Assembly: GCA_903925705.1 (NCBI GenBank)
Contig: CAIYGJ010000081.1
Span: forward strand, 1-15,343
Direction of reading: 5' to 3'
DNA length: 15,343 bases
Source: an uncultured Actinomycetes bacterium
Lineage (GTDB): Bacteria > Actinomycetota > Actinomycetes > S36-B12 > UBA5976
Shown: positions 6,472 through 13,954 of the stretch, piece by piece
Layout of the letters: every line of letters starts with the position of its first letter
How positions within the stretch are numbered: position 1 is the stretch's first letter
Position numbers and translations under genes: made by a program
The notes under the pieces: model-generated
The model's database searches: none
The model's input: the letters and a program-made list of their open reading frames with translations, nothing else
Told to the model about the DNA's origin: nothing

Positions 6472-7146
6472 ATGTGCCTTTCGCCCGAAGTTGACCTTGC
6501 CGCTGGAATCATCATTTCCGTTGTTGCAGTCGATGCAATTCGCCACAATCGACATAACCGAACATTGCCAATTGCAATATTACCTGGAGTTTTTGCGTTA
6601 CATTCCTTTGCATCTTTGTTCGTGTGGTGGTCGTTTCAAGGAACTGTTCCAGACTCAATCGGTAAGGCGGCTACCGGCCTTTACATTTTTATAGCATTCG
6701 TACTCCTTCCCATTTACGTTCCGCTAGCTACTCTTCTAGTCGAGCCGCATGGTTGGCGACGACATGTCTTGCAAGGATTTACGGTGATTGGAACAATCGC
6801 TGGTTTGGTCTATTTGTATTACATAGTTCAAGGGCAGGGAACCGTTCAAGAATGCACGGCATATTTGGATTTTCACGTAGCTGGTCCCTCTTGGTTAATG
6901 AGTGCGTTTTATGGCGCAGCAACATGTGGGGCAATGCTGTTCTCTGGATATCGACCGCTGTTCATATGGGGCGTACTTAATTGCATTGCGATCGTAGTTT
7001 TGAATGAACGGTTATCCCATGCCTTGCCATCGCTTTGGTGCTTATGGGCAGCATGTACGAGCTTCTTTGTTTCCTGGTTCCTCCGAGATTTGATAAAGCT
7101 TCGGCATGCAGGCGGGTCTTGGCCTTGGGTGTCTCACCTACGCTAG
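6472..7146 (+). CDS. Polytopic membrane protein, DUF6629-like
   Basis: A 224-residue integral membrane protein with about seven helices, at roughly residues 5-23, 31-55, 66-90, 98-119, 139-159, 161-178 and 184-204. The N-terminus (MCLSPEVDLAAG) resembles the MCxS...AxG opening of proteins annotated DUF6629 in actinobacteria and other bacteria; this is family recall and was not searched. Function is unknown for that family. Possible landmarks are the conserved-looking Cys2, the basic loop HNRHNR after helix 1 and several aromatic residues in the helices. The start at 6472 is supported by GGAGG. The gene begins 34 bp after the peroxidase gene, and its stop lies 4 bp before the mutase ATG, so it is probably co-transcribed with the mutase and deoC. 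Whether it takes part in sugar or nucleoside metabolism cannot be told from the sequence. Confidence 0.8.
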   Translation: MCLSPEVDLAAGIIISVVAVDAIRHNRHNRTLPIAILPGVFALHSFASLFVWWSFQGTVPDSIGKAATGLYIFIAFVLLPIYVPLATLLVEPHGWRRHVLQGFTVIGTIAGLVYLYYIVQGQGTVQECTAYLDFHVAGPSWLMSAFYGAATCGAMLFSGYRPLFIWGVLNCIAIVVLNERLSHALPSLWCLWAACTSFFVSWFLRDLIKLRHAGGSWPWVSHLR

Positions 7147-7150
7147 AGGC

Positions 7151-8851
7151 ATGACTATCGATCCAGCGCTGGCTGAGTATGTAGCAAGCTGGGTATTACA
7201 AGATCCAGATCCGGTAACTAAAGCCCAACTTTCGGATCTTTTGAATTTAGCCCAAACGGATCAGTCAGCACTTGCTGAATTGCAGGATGCATTCTCAGCG
7301 CCGCTTGAATTTGGGACAGCAGGTTTACGTGGTGCATTGGGTGCCGGACCGAATCGAATGAATCGGGTAACGGTTTTGCAGGCGGCATCGGGTCTTGCAC
7401 AGTATTTAGTTCAACAAGGATTTGTAGGACAAAAAGTTGTTATTGGATTCGATGCCAGATATAACAGTGAAGTCTTTGCAAAAGATACGGCGCTCGTTAT
7501 GTCGGGTGCCGGTTTACAGCCAATTGTTTTTTCACATGTCGTACCGACACCAGTTTTAGCATTCGCGATTCGACAGCAGGGCGCGTGTGCGGGAGTTATG
7601 GTCACTGCGAGTCATAACCCACCACAAGACAACGGATACAAAGTGTATTTAGGTGATGGCCGACAGATAGTTTCGCCAGTCGACGAACAAATTTCAACTT
7701 TAATCAAATCCGTATCTGACGTTAGAGAAATTGGCCAAGGAGATGCCGCAACAGTAGTCAGTGATGATGTGATCAATTCATACGTATCACTAACTTCGCA
7801 ACTCATTAGTTCTGGTCCAACTACAGACACACAAAGAAAATCTGTGACTTCGGTATACACAGCTATGCATGGTGTGGGTTGGAAAACTCTGCAGTCTGTA
7901 TTAAGTGACTCTGGATTTGTTGAGCCAATTGCTGCCCTGGAACAACGAGATCCTGACCCAGCATTTCCGACCGTGGCGTTTCCAAATCCAGAGGAGGTCG
8001 GCGCTCTCGACATTGCGCTTGCCTTAGCTAAGAAACATTCAGCAGATGTGTTGCTCGCAAATGATCCTGATGCGGACCGTTTTGCGGCAGCCGCGCCTAA
8101 CTCTGCAGGAGATTGGATCACACTTCGAGGAGATCAGATTGGTGCGCTGCTGGGATGGTGGATGATCGAACGAGCAAAACTAACTGGCGCAAAACTTTCT
8201 GGCACTTTTGCAAACTCAATCGTGTCGTCGATGATGCTAGAACCTATTGCAAAATCAGCTGGACTTAAATACGAATCAACGTTAACTGGATTCAAATGGG
8301 TATCTAGAGTCAACAATCTGACGTTTGGGTATGAAGAAGCGCTCGGTTATTGCGTAGACCCACACAATGTGAGCGATAAAGACGGGGTTTCAGCAGCTGC
8401 AATTTTCTTGGAATTGTTGGCTCACTTAAAGAGTCAAGACAAGACGATCTGGCAGGTATTAGATGAACTAGCCCTGTCACATGGATTGCACGCAACGGAT
8501 CAGGTCTCAGTGCGAGTATCGAGCGGTGATCAAGTGGCAATGACAATGGCGGCTATGCGGAGCAATCCTCCCACTGAACTTGGTGGCTTAAAGGTAAGCG
8601 CAATCGATGATTTAGCAATAAGTTTTGGCGAGCTTCCAAAGACAGATGCAGTCATAATTCATTTAGCCGGAACAGACCAGATCGAAAAGGCTCGAGTAAT
8701 TATTCGTCCAAGTGGTACTGAACCAAAAATAAAATGTTATTTAGAGGTCGTAGTTCGTAGCGAAGACCTAGGAATTGCAAAACAAACCGCCGATAATGAA
8801 TTGAAGCGACTGGCTACTGATGCTGGGCCATTACTAAGTGGAGGCAATTGA
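7151..8851 (+). CDS. Alpha-D-phosphohexomutase of PGM2 type (phosphoglucomutase or phosphopentomutase)
   Basis: A 566-residue phosphosugar mutase that moves a phosphate between C1 and C6 (hexoses) or C5 (pentoses) through a phosphoserine. The four superfamily landmarks are present: the active-site loop TASHNPPQDNGYKVY with Ser154, the metal loop NDPDADRF (Asp305, Asp307, Asp309), the sugar-specificity loop GYEEALGY (393-400) and the phosphate loop RPSGTEPKIK (519-526). The early FGTAGLRG motif and the EEA(I/L)GY form of the sugar loop are typical of the PGM2/PgcA branch, which includes enzymes active on glucose-1-phosphate and on ribose- or deoxyribose-1-phosphate. It overlaps deoC by 1 bp, and deoA lies nearby, so a phosphopentomutase role in nucleoside breakdown is plausible. 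The ATG at 7151 sits 4 bp after the upstream stop; an in-frame ATG at 7106 would add 15 unlikely residues. It is commonly annotated phosphomannomutase/phosphoglucomutase. Confidence 0.92.
   Translation: MTIDPALAEYVASWVLQDPDPVTKAQLSDLLNLAQTDQSALAELQDAFSAPLEFGTAGLRGALGAGPNRMNRVTVLQAASGLAQYLVQQGFVGQKVVIGFDARYNSEVFAKDTALVMSGAGLQPIVFSHVVPTPVLAFAIRQQGACAGVMVTASHNPPQDNGYKVYLGDGRQIVSPVDEQISTLIKSVSDVREIGQGDAATVVSDDVINSYVSLTSQLISSGPTTDTQRKSVTSVYTAMHGVGWKTLQSVLSDSGFVEPIAALEQRDPDPAFPTVAFPNPEEVGALDIALALAKKHSADVLLANDPDADRFAAAAPNSAGDWITLRGDQIGALLGWWMIERAKLTGAKLSGTFANSIVSSMMLEPIAKSAGLKYESTLTGFKWVSRVNNLTFGYEEALGYCVDPHNVSDKDGVSAAAIFLELLAHLKSQDKTIWQVLDELALSHGLHATDQVSVRVSSGDQVAMTMAAMRSNPPTELGGLKVSAIDDLAISFGELPKTDAVIIHLAGTDQIEKARVIIRPSGTEPKIKCYLEVVVRSEDLGIAKQTADNELKRLATDAGPLLSGGN
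8840..8844 (+). promoter_or_regulatory. Ribosome binding site of deoC
   Basis: GGAGG lies inside the end of the mutase gene, six bases before the ATG at 8851. It favours this ATG over the TTG one codon earlier at 8848. Confidence 0.65.
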
Positions 8852-9522
8852 TGGATCGAAATGAATTAGCACAGATGATCGACCACACTTTGCTTAAGCC
8901 AGAGGCCACCAATGCAGACATTATTGCGCTGTGTGCTGAAGCAGCTGAACTAGGAACTTTTTCAGTTTGTGTCTCTCCAACTTTTGTAGCTTTGGCCGCA
9001 GCTAAAGTTTCCAACGGAGTTAAGGTCGCAACTGTTTGCGGTTTTCCGAGTGGAAAACATGAGGCTGAAATAAAGGCTGCTGAAGCTAAACTTTCGGTCT
9101 CTCAAGGCGCCCATGAAGTAGACATGGTTATTGATGTCGGTAGGGCAATCATGGGCGATTGGGATTACTTAGAGTCCGAAGTGTCGGCTGTTCGTAAAGC
9201 AACTGCTGGCGCATTATTAAAAGTGATTTTGGAGACTGCAGCTCTCACTGATGAGCAGATCGCCAAGGCCTGCCAGCGTTGCGAAAGCGCCGGCGCAGAT
9301 TTTGTTAAGACGGCAACGGGTTTTCATCCTGCCGGAGGTGCTGACGTGCGAGCCATCAAGATTATGCATGAAACGGTAGGCGGTCGATTAGGCGTAAAAG
9401 CCTCAGGTGGAATTCGTAACCTTGAATTTGCAACCGAACTCATTGCAGCAGGTGCTACTCGCCTTGGACTTTCCAGTTCCCGCGCAATTCTTGATGGCGT
9501 CACTACAACTGGAAGTTATTAA
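8851..9522 (+). CDS. deoC: Deoxyribose-phosphate aldolase (DERA)
   Basis: A 223-residue class I aldolase that splits 2-deoxyribose-5-phosphate into acetaldehyde and glyceraldehyde-3-phosphate, the last step of deoxynucleoside catabolism. It has the TIM-barrel signatures of DeoC: IDHTLLKPEAT at the N-terminus, CVSPTFV and CGFPSGKH, HEVDMVIDVG with catalytic-type Asp91, DFVKTATGF with the Schiff-base Lys153, and GVKASGGIR with the second active-site Lys183. The length is normal for the family. The ATG at 8851 shares its A with the mutase TGA, so the two are translationally coupled. Its TAA stop overlaps the stop of add on the opposite strand, so deoC and the block C nucleoside genes converge although they belong to one pathway. 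Confidence 0.96.
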   Translation: MDRNELAQMIDHTLLKPEATNADIIALCAEAAELGTFSVCVSPTFVALAAAKVSNGVKVATVCGFPSGKHEAEIKAAEAKLSVSQGAHEVDMVIDVGRAIMGDWDYLESEVSAVRKATAGALLKVILETAALTDEQIAKACQRCESAGADFVKTATGFHPAGGADVRAIKIMHETVGGRLGVKASGGIRNLEFATELIAAGATRLGLSSSRAILDGVTTTGSY

Positions 9523-10607
9523 GATCCCACTTGTTCGCGAAGTCTGGCATATCCAGGCTTAATGATCTGGTTGATGATATCGAGGCGTTGATCAAACGGT
9601 AGGAATGAACTCTTCATACCGTTCACCGTTAACCATTCAAGGTCGCGCAATGAGTAATCGAACGCTTCAACTAATGATGTCATTTCAGCAGACATCGAAG
9701 TATCTGACATCAAGCGGTTATCGGTATTCAAGGTAACTCGGAAGTTAAGTTTGCGAAGCAACCCAATTGGATGTTCCGCGATACTTGCAGCTGCACCGGT
9801 ATCAACATTTGATTTAGGGCAAAGTTCAAGTGGGATTCGGCGGTCGCGAACGTAAGCAGCTAAGTCACCAAGCGTTACTGTGCCATCAGGATTTGTGGTG
9901 ACATCGTCAATGATTCGGACTCCATGCCCAAGGCGTTCAGTGCCACAGAATTGGATTGCTTCCCAAATACTCTTTAAGCCAAATGCTTCACCTGCGTGAA
10001 TAGTGAAGTGAGCATTGTTACGTTGTAAATATTGGAATGCCTCAAGGTGTTCGGTCGGTGGGTAGCCCGCTTCCTTACCTGCGATGTCGAATCCAACAAC
10101 ACCACGATCGCGATACTCAACAACAAGTTTGGCAATCTCAAGGGAAACATCAGCCATGCGCATTGCAGTTAGTAGCGCAACTACTCGAATCGATTTTCCT
10201 GCGTCGCGCGCTGCAGCTTCACCGTGCGCAAAACCGATTAGCACGTTGTCAATTACTTCGCGATAACTCAACCCTTTTGCAGTATGAAGTTCTGGTGCAA
10301 ATCTAATTTCTGCATAAACAACGCCATCTTCAGCAAGATCCTGCGCACATTCACTTGCTACCCGCTGTATCGCATCGGGTGTTTGCATAACACCCACGGT
10401 GTGAGCAAAAGTTTCTAAGTAGATTTCAAGTGAGCCCTGCACTGCAGTGTGAAACCAATTACCCAGCTGCTCTTCATTGTCATATGGCAGAGCTGTGTAG
10501 TTATGAAGTTGAGCAAGTTCCAAAATGGTTTTTACACGAAGGCCACCATCTAAGTGATCATGCAAGACAACTTTCGGTACTGCCTTAATTACTGCTGGCG
10601 AAATCAT
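9519..10607 (-). CDS. add: Adenosine deaminase
   Basis: A 362-residue metal-dependent hydrolase of the amidohydrolase superfamily that converts adenosine and deoxyadenosine to inosine and deoxyinosine in the cytoplasm. Zinc-site and catalytic motifs are complete: HDH (His16, His18), HAGEAFG (His204 metal ligand, Glu207 proton donor), RLGHGVRI (His228), and NTDN with Asp296. The CPKSNVDTG and NRLMSDTSMS segments are typical of actinobacterial Add. The ATG at 10607 overlaps the cupin stop by 4 bp. It is the last gene of the minus-strand nucleoside operon, and its stop shares TTAA with the deoC stop. No purine nucleoside phosphorylase is seen in the window to use the inosine product. Confidence 0.95.
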   Translation of the reverse strand: MISPAVIKAVPKVVLHDHLDGGLRVKTILELAQLHNYTALPYDNEEQLGNWFHTAVQGSLEIYLETFAHTVGVMQTPDAIQRVASECAQDLAEDGVVYAEIRFAPELHTAKGLSYREVIDNVLIGFAHGEAAARDAGKSIRVVALLTAMRMADVSLEIAKLVVEYRDRGVVGFDIAGKEAGYPPTEHLEAFQYLQRNNAHFTIHAGEAFGLKSIWEAIQFCGTERLGHGVRIIDDVTTNPDGTVTLGDLAAYVRDRRIPLELCPKSNVDTGAAASIAEHPIGLLRKLNFRVTLNTDNRLMSDTSMSAEMTSLVEAFDYSLRDLEWLTVNGMKSSFLPFDQRLDIINQIIKPGYARLREQVGS

Positions 10608-10960
10608 GCGTCATCATCTCGATTAGCTAGCTCGGGTGCAAATGCCGGTACACAAATTGCTACGTAATGGGCATCTTCGCGAGTTAAGTAACGAACTTTT
10701 TCTCCAGCACGCGTGATTAATGCCTGTCCGGCGCCAACATTAATTGTTGTGCCCTCATGTTCCACATCAATCGAGCCTGTGATCACGATTGTGAATTCAT
10801 CAAATGCAGGTGCTTGGGCAGGCTCAGACCAGCCAGCTGGTGCATGCATCACTGCAATGGAAACATCTTTGTCACCAGTTTTTACTCGGCCCACATATTC
10901 AGCAATTGATTTTCCACCAGGTACTGGAATCATGGTCGGTTCGCTAATTAACTCAGGCAT
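10604..10960 (-). CDS. Small single-domain cupin protein
   Basis: A 118-residue single-domain cupin, likely cytoplasmic. The beta-barrel core is recognisable from FDEFTIVITGSIDVE (about 53-67) and INVGAGQALITRAGE (73-87). The usual metal ligands are not: cupin motif 1 lacks the HxH pair (only Glu46, Asp54 and Glu55 are acidic candidates), and in motif 2 the Pro and His are replaced, with RAGEKVR in place of PxGxxHxxxN. It may be a non-metal or differently metallated cupin, a sugar or nucleoside binder, or a regulator. It sits 37 bp after deoA and overlaps add by 4 bp, so it is co-expressed with nucleoside breakdown enzymes. No Shine-Dalgarno site is visible before the ATG at 10960; an ATG at codon 10 has none either. 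EutQ-like cupins show a similar FDEF segment, but I do not assign that function. Confidence 0.85.
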   Translation of the reverse strand: MPELISEPTMIPVPGGKSIAEYVGRVKTGDKDVSIAVMHAPAGWSEPAQAPAFDEFTIVITGSIDVEHEGTTINVGAGQALITRAGEKVRYLTREDAHYVAICVPAFAPELANRDDDA

Positions 10961-10997
10961 GTATTCAGGATACTTGGGAAAGTTTCACAAACAAGTT

Positions 10998-12293
10998 TTA
11001 AACAACACGCTCAATGATTAATGGAAGTCGTGTTGAAATTTCAGACTCGGCACCAATTTCGTAACCTAGCGTTAAGACTTCTAAGGCGCTTGCAAAACGC
11101 TCGGGTTCATCGGTATGTAAAGTGAATAACTTTTGACCTTTAGTGACCTGCTCACCGTGTCCAACATGCCATTGAATTCCAGCGCCAAATTGCACTGAAT
11201 CTTCTTTTCTGGCACGTCCTGCACCAAGCCGCCAACTAGCCATGCCAACTGCAAGTGCATCGAGTTTGGTTAGATAGCCAGAGGTTTCTGCAAATACATC
11301 TTGGGTTTCTCGAGCAACTGGCAATGGAACCGATAAGTCTCCACCTTGTGCTGCGATCATCGCTCGCCAGACATCCATTGCGGAACCATCAGCCAAGGCT
11401 GTCGCTGGATCTTTTAAATCAGATGCACCACTGGCTTCTAACATTTCTCTTGCCAAAGTCACAGTTAGTTCAACAACATCTTTTGGTCCACCGCCAGCAA
11501 GGACGTCCATAGATTCTTGAACTTCTAGCGCATTGCCCGCGGTTCGCCCAAGTGGTACATCCATTGCAGTTAACAATGCACGAGTAACTACCCCTGCATC
11601 GTTACCGATTCCAACCATGGTTGTGGCAAGTTCCCGAGCTTGATCAACGGTTTTCATAAATGCGCCAGATCCAACTTTGACGTCCAGGACAAGTGCGCCG
11701 GTACCTTCGGCAATCTTTTTACTCATGATTGATGCCGAGATAAGTGGAATTGATTCAACTGTGCCTGTCACATCGCGAAGCGCATAAATTCTTCGGTCAG
11801 CAGGTGCCAAAGTTTGGCTAGCTGCACATATAACTGCGCCGGTTGAATTTAGAACTTCAAACATCTCTGCATTTGTCAGACTGGCGCGCCAACCTTTAAT
11901 GGATTCAAGTTTGTCTAATGTGCCTCCGGTATGACCGAGTCCGCGACCTGAAAGTTGCGGCACACTAACTCCACAGGCAGCAACTAACGGCGCAAGTGGC
12001 AAAGTGATTTTGTCACCGACTCCACCAGTGGAATGTTTATCTGCAGTTGGTCGGCCAAGTGCAGACCAATCCATAGTTTCGCCAGAATCAATGTAGGCCT
12101 TAGTCCAGCGCACAATCTCGCGGCGATTCATACCATTGAGCAAAATCGCCATCGCCATCGCTGACATTTGTTCTTCAGCAATCACATTACGAACGTAGGC
12201 ATCAACAAACCAATCGATTTGCGCATCAGAGATTTCATGTTTATCACGCTTGGCTGCGATTATGTCGACGGCTGCATATGGTTCAGCGCTCAT
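10998..12293 (-). CDS. deoA: Thymidine (pyrimidine-nucleoside) phosphorylase
   Basis: A 431-residue phosphorylase that cleaves thymidine, deoxyuridine and possibly uridine with phosphate, giving the free base and (deoxy)ribose-1-phosphate. It shows the full family layout: an all-alpha N-terminal part (VDIIAAKRDKHEISD), the phosphate-binding DKHSTGGVGDK (85-95), the signature SGRGLGHTGGTLDKLE (115-130), and the base-binding Arg173, Ser188 and Lys192. The C-terminal small domain starts near residue 350. It cannot be assigned to the thymidine-only or broad pyrimidine enzyme by eye; the actinobacterial context suits either. The ATG at 12293 has no good ribosome site. It overlaps the stop of an 11-codon out-of-frame reading frame in the cdd-deoA gap by 4 bp, which could couple translation. 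Confidence 0.95.
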   Translation of the reverse strand: MSAEPYAAVDIIAAKRDKHEISDAQIDWFVDAYVRNVIAEEQMSAMAMAILLNGMNRREIVRWTKAYIDSGETMDWSALGRPTADKHSTGGVGDKITLPLAPLVAACGVSVPQLSGRGLGHTGGTLDKLESIKGWRASLTNAEMFEVLNSTGAVICAASQTLAPADRRIYALRDVTGTVESIPLISASIMSKKIAEGTGALVLDVKVGSGAFMKTVDQARELATTMVGIGNDAGVVTRALLTAMDVPLGRTAGNALEVQESMDVLAGGGPKDVVELTVTLAREMLEASGASDLKDPATALADGSAMDVWRAMIAAQGGDLSVPLPVARETQDVFAETSGYLTKLDALAVGMASWRLGAGRARKEDSVQFGAGIQWHVGHGEQVTKGQKLFTLHTDEPERFASALEVLTLGYEIGAESEISTRLPLIIERVV

Positions 12294-12344
12294 GATGTTT
12301 CGGATTTCACTCGGGGAAGTGTCATACCTATAAGGCTAATGCGT
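12294..12344 (-). other. cdd-deoA gap with a possible 11-codon leader ORF
   Basis: This 51 bp gap between cdd and deoA is one of the longer gaps in block C. It contains ATG at 12325, followed by ten further sense codons (encoding MTLPRVKSETS) and TGA at 12292-12290. The TGA overlaps the deoA ATG in the ATGA arrangement. An AGG lies only one base before this ATG, too close for a good ribosome site. No hairpin with a T run is visible. Confidence 0.25.
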
Positions 12345-12740
12345 TTAAAGTCGATCCGTTAAATCATGTGCGCCGAATGCGTCCGGAAGTATCTCTGTCA
12401 TTGACTTAATTCCTGAAACTGAATCAAGTAGACAATTTGGACCGCCATGTTCCCACAACAACTGGCGACAGCGACCGCAAGGCATGAGTGCATTTCCATG
12501 GCGATCCACACAGGCAATGGCAACAAGCTTTCCACCACCGGTGCTGATCAGGCTTGAGATCAAGCCACATTCAGCACACAGCGCGACGCCGTAGGAAGCA
12601 TTCTCAACGTTGCAGCCAGTAACTATGCGACCGTCGTCAACTAACCCAGCAACACCGACTGGAAAGTTTGAATACGGCGCATATGCCTTCGACATCGCCT
12701 GACTGGCAGCAGCGCGCAATTCATCCCAATTTATTTCCAT
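12345..12740 (-). CDS. cdd: Cytidine deaminase
   Basis: A 131-residue homotetrameric-type cytidine/deoxycytidine deaminase producing uridine and deoxyuridine. The zinc site is complete: CAEC with ligand Cys55 and catalytic Glu57, and PCGRCRQ with ligands Cys88 and Cys91. Substrate-binding segments AYAPYSNFPVG and GCNVENASYG are in their usual places. The residue after CAE is Cys where some bacterial enzymes have Arg; CAEC also occurs in actinobacterial homologues as I recall. The ATG at 12740 shares its A with the TAA stop of the permease gene upstream, and AAGGGAG lies ten bases before it. It is the first catabolic gene after the transporter genes, so imported cytidine is deaminated before phosphorolysis by DeoA. 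Confidence 0.96.
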   Translation of the reverse strand: MEINWDELRAAASQAMSKAYAPYSNFPVGVAGLVDDGRIVTGCNVENASYGVALCAECGLISSLISTGGGKLVAIACVDRHGNALMPCGRCRQLLWEHGGPNCLLDSVSGIKSMTEILPDAFGAHDLTDRL

Positions 12741-13954
12741 TAGTGATGATCTCCCTTTCTATATGGAACACCATCAGCAGCAGGTGGACGCAAGTTTTGT
12801 GAGGCAGTCGCCAGCACCAACAGGGTTGTTATATATGGCGCAACTTGAGCAACTTCAGGTGGAAATGACGATGCCGAGAAGTAAGCTCCGATCATTACCG
12901 AACCAAGAAGTAAGAAACCAATTGCAGAGTTGCGACGCGCGCGACGCAACATGATGCCACCGATCGCAAACAAAATAATTGCACCAAGCAAAATCAAACC
13001 CTTGACGTTTTGATTTCCGGTATCGATTAATCGCAAAGTATCGATGTAGCCAAACATCAACGCACCAGCGGCAGTACCACCTGGTCGCCAGTCACCAAAG
13101 ATCATGGTTGCTAAACCAATGAAGCCTCGTCCAGCAGTATTGCCATTGCGATAGATGGTTGATGCAATCGAAAGATAAGCGCCGCCAAGTCCAGCAAGCA
13201 TCCCGGAGAACACAACTGCTGCGTACTTAAACTGCACAACCTTAACGCCAAGTGAGTCAGCGGCCCACGGGTTTTCGCCAGCACTACGAAGGCGCAGACC
13301 AAAGGCGGTTTTCCAAAGTAAGTAACTTGTCATAACAAACAGTAAGAACGTGATGATTGTAAGAAGTGAAAGGTGATAAAACAGCCCAGCAAAGATTCCC
13401 GCAAGATCACTGATGAAGAAGATTCCTTTTTCATGAAGTGAGGTAAGTGGTTCCACAATGGATTCAATAGTGAAAGTTGGAATCTCCCCCTTGATAGGTG
13501 GTGATTGCGCTTGGCCACCACCAGGAGCATTTGTGAACAGCACGATCGCCAAGAACTTGGTTAAGCCAAGTGCTAGTAAGTTGATTGCAGTTCCAGCAAT
13601 GATTTGATCAACACCGAAAGTGACCGCGGCTACGGCAAGTAACAAACCGCCGATAGCACCAAAAATCACACCAGCTAAGACTCCGGCCCAAACTCCCCAT
13701 TGCCAGCCAGCCCAGCCCGCACCGAAAGTTCCAAGGATCATCATGCCTTCTAGGCCGATGTTAATTACACCAGCGCGTTCCGCCCAGATTCCAGCTAGAC
13801 CAGCTAATGCAATTGGAGAAGCAAAGACCAAAGCCTGTGCAATTGTCACGGTGCTGGTTAGGTCACCATTACCGGTGATCGTGCGAGTGATTGAAAGCAT
13901 TGTGATTGCCGTAAAGGCTGCACCGATAAATCTGCGAGATTTTAAGTAAGTCAT
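12740..13954 (-). CDS. Nucleoside ABC transporter permease (second, NupQ/YufQ-like)
   Basis: A 404-residue inner-membrane permease of the branched-chain/ribose type (BPD_transp_2). It is hydrophobic through most of its length, with about eight to ten helices. Family landmarks are ERAGVINIGLEGMM (59-72) and the cytoplasmic coupling loop RLRSAGENPWAADSLGV (221-237), which contacts the ATPase. A polar stretch at about 143-175 is likely an external loop. The pairing with a second permease, a double ABC ATPase and downstream cdd-deoA-add points to nucleoside uptake of the BmpA/NupOPQ type. The ATG at 13954 overlaps the first permease stop by 4 bp and has a perfect AGGAGG seven bases upstream. The exact substrate cannot be read from the sequence. 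Confidence 0.9.
   Translation of the reverse strand: MTYLKSRRFIGAAFTAITMLSITRTITGNGDLTSTVTIAQALVFASPIALAGLAGIWAERAGVINIGLEGMMILGTFGAGWAGWQWGVWAGVLAGVIFGAIGGLLLAVAAVTFGVDQIIAGTAINLLALGLTKFLAIVLFTNAPGGGQAQSPPIKGEIPTFTIESIVEPLTSLHEKGIFFISDLAGIFAGLFYHLSLLTIITFLLFVMTSYLLWKTAFGLRLRSAGENPWAADSLGVKVVQFKYAAVVFSGMLAGLGGAYLSIASTIYRNGNTAGRGFIGLATMIFGDWRPGGTAAGALMFGYIDTLRLIDTGNQNVKGLILLGAIILFAIGGIMLRRARRNSAIGFLLLGSVMIGAYFSASSFPPEVAQVAPYITTLLVLATASQNLRPPAADGVPYRKGDHH

Noticed and set aside
7612..8121. Minus-strand reading frame of 169 codons inside the mutase gene
   Set aside because: It is antisense to the mutase metal loop and core, Ser/Ala-rich without motifs and without a ribosome site; the mutase frame fully explains the region.
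10961..10997. Possible hairpin in the deoA-cupin gap (ACTTG and CAAGT arms)
   Set aside because: Five-base arms with a 15-base loop and no T run do not support a terminator or a stable attenuator.
13620..13949. Plus-strand Pro/Ala/Thr-rich frame of 109 codons
   Set aside because: The composition is what the reverse strand of membrane-helix codons produces; the permease on the minus strand explains it.
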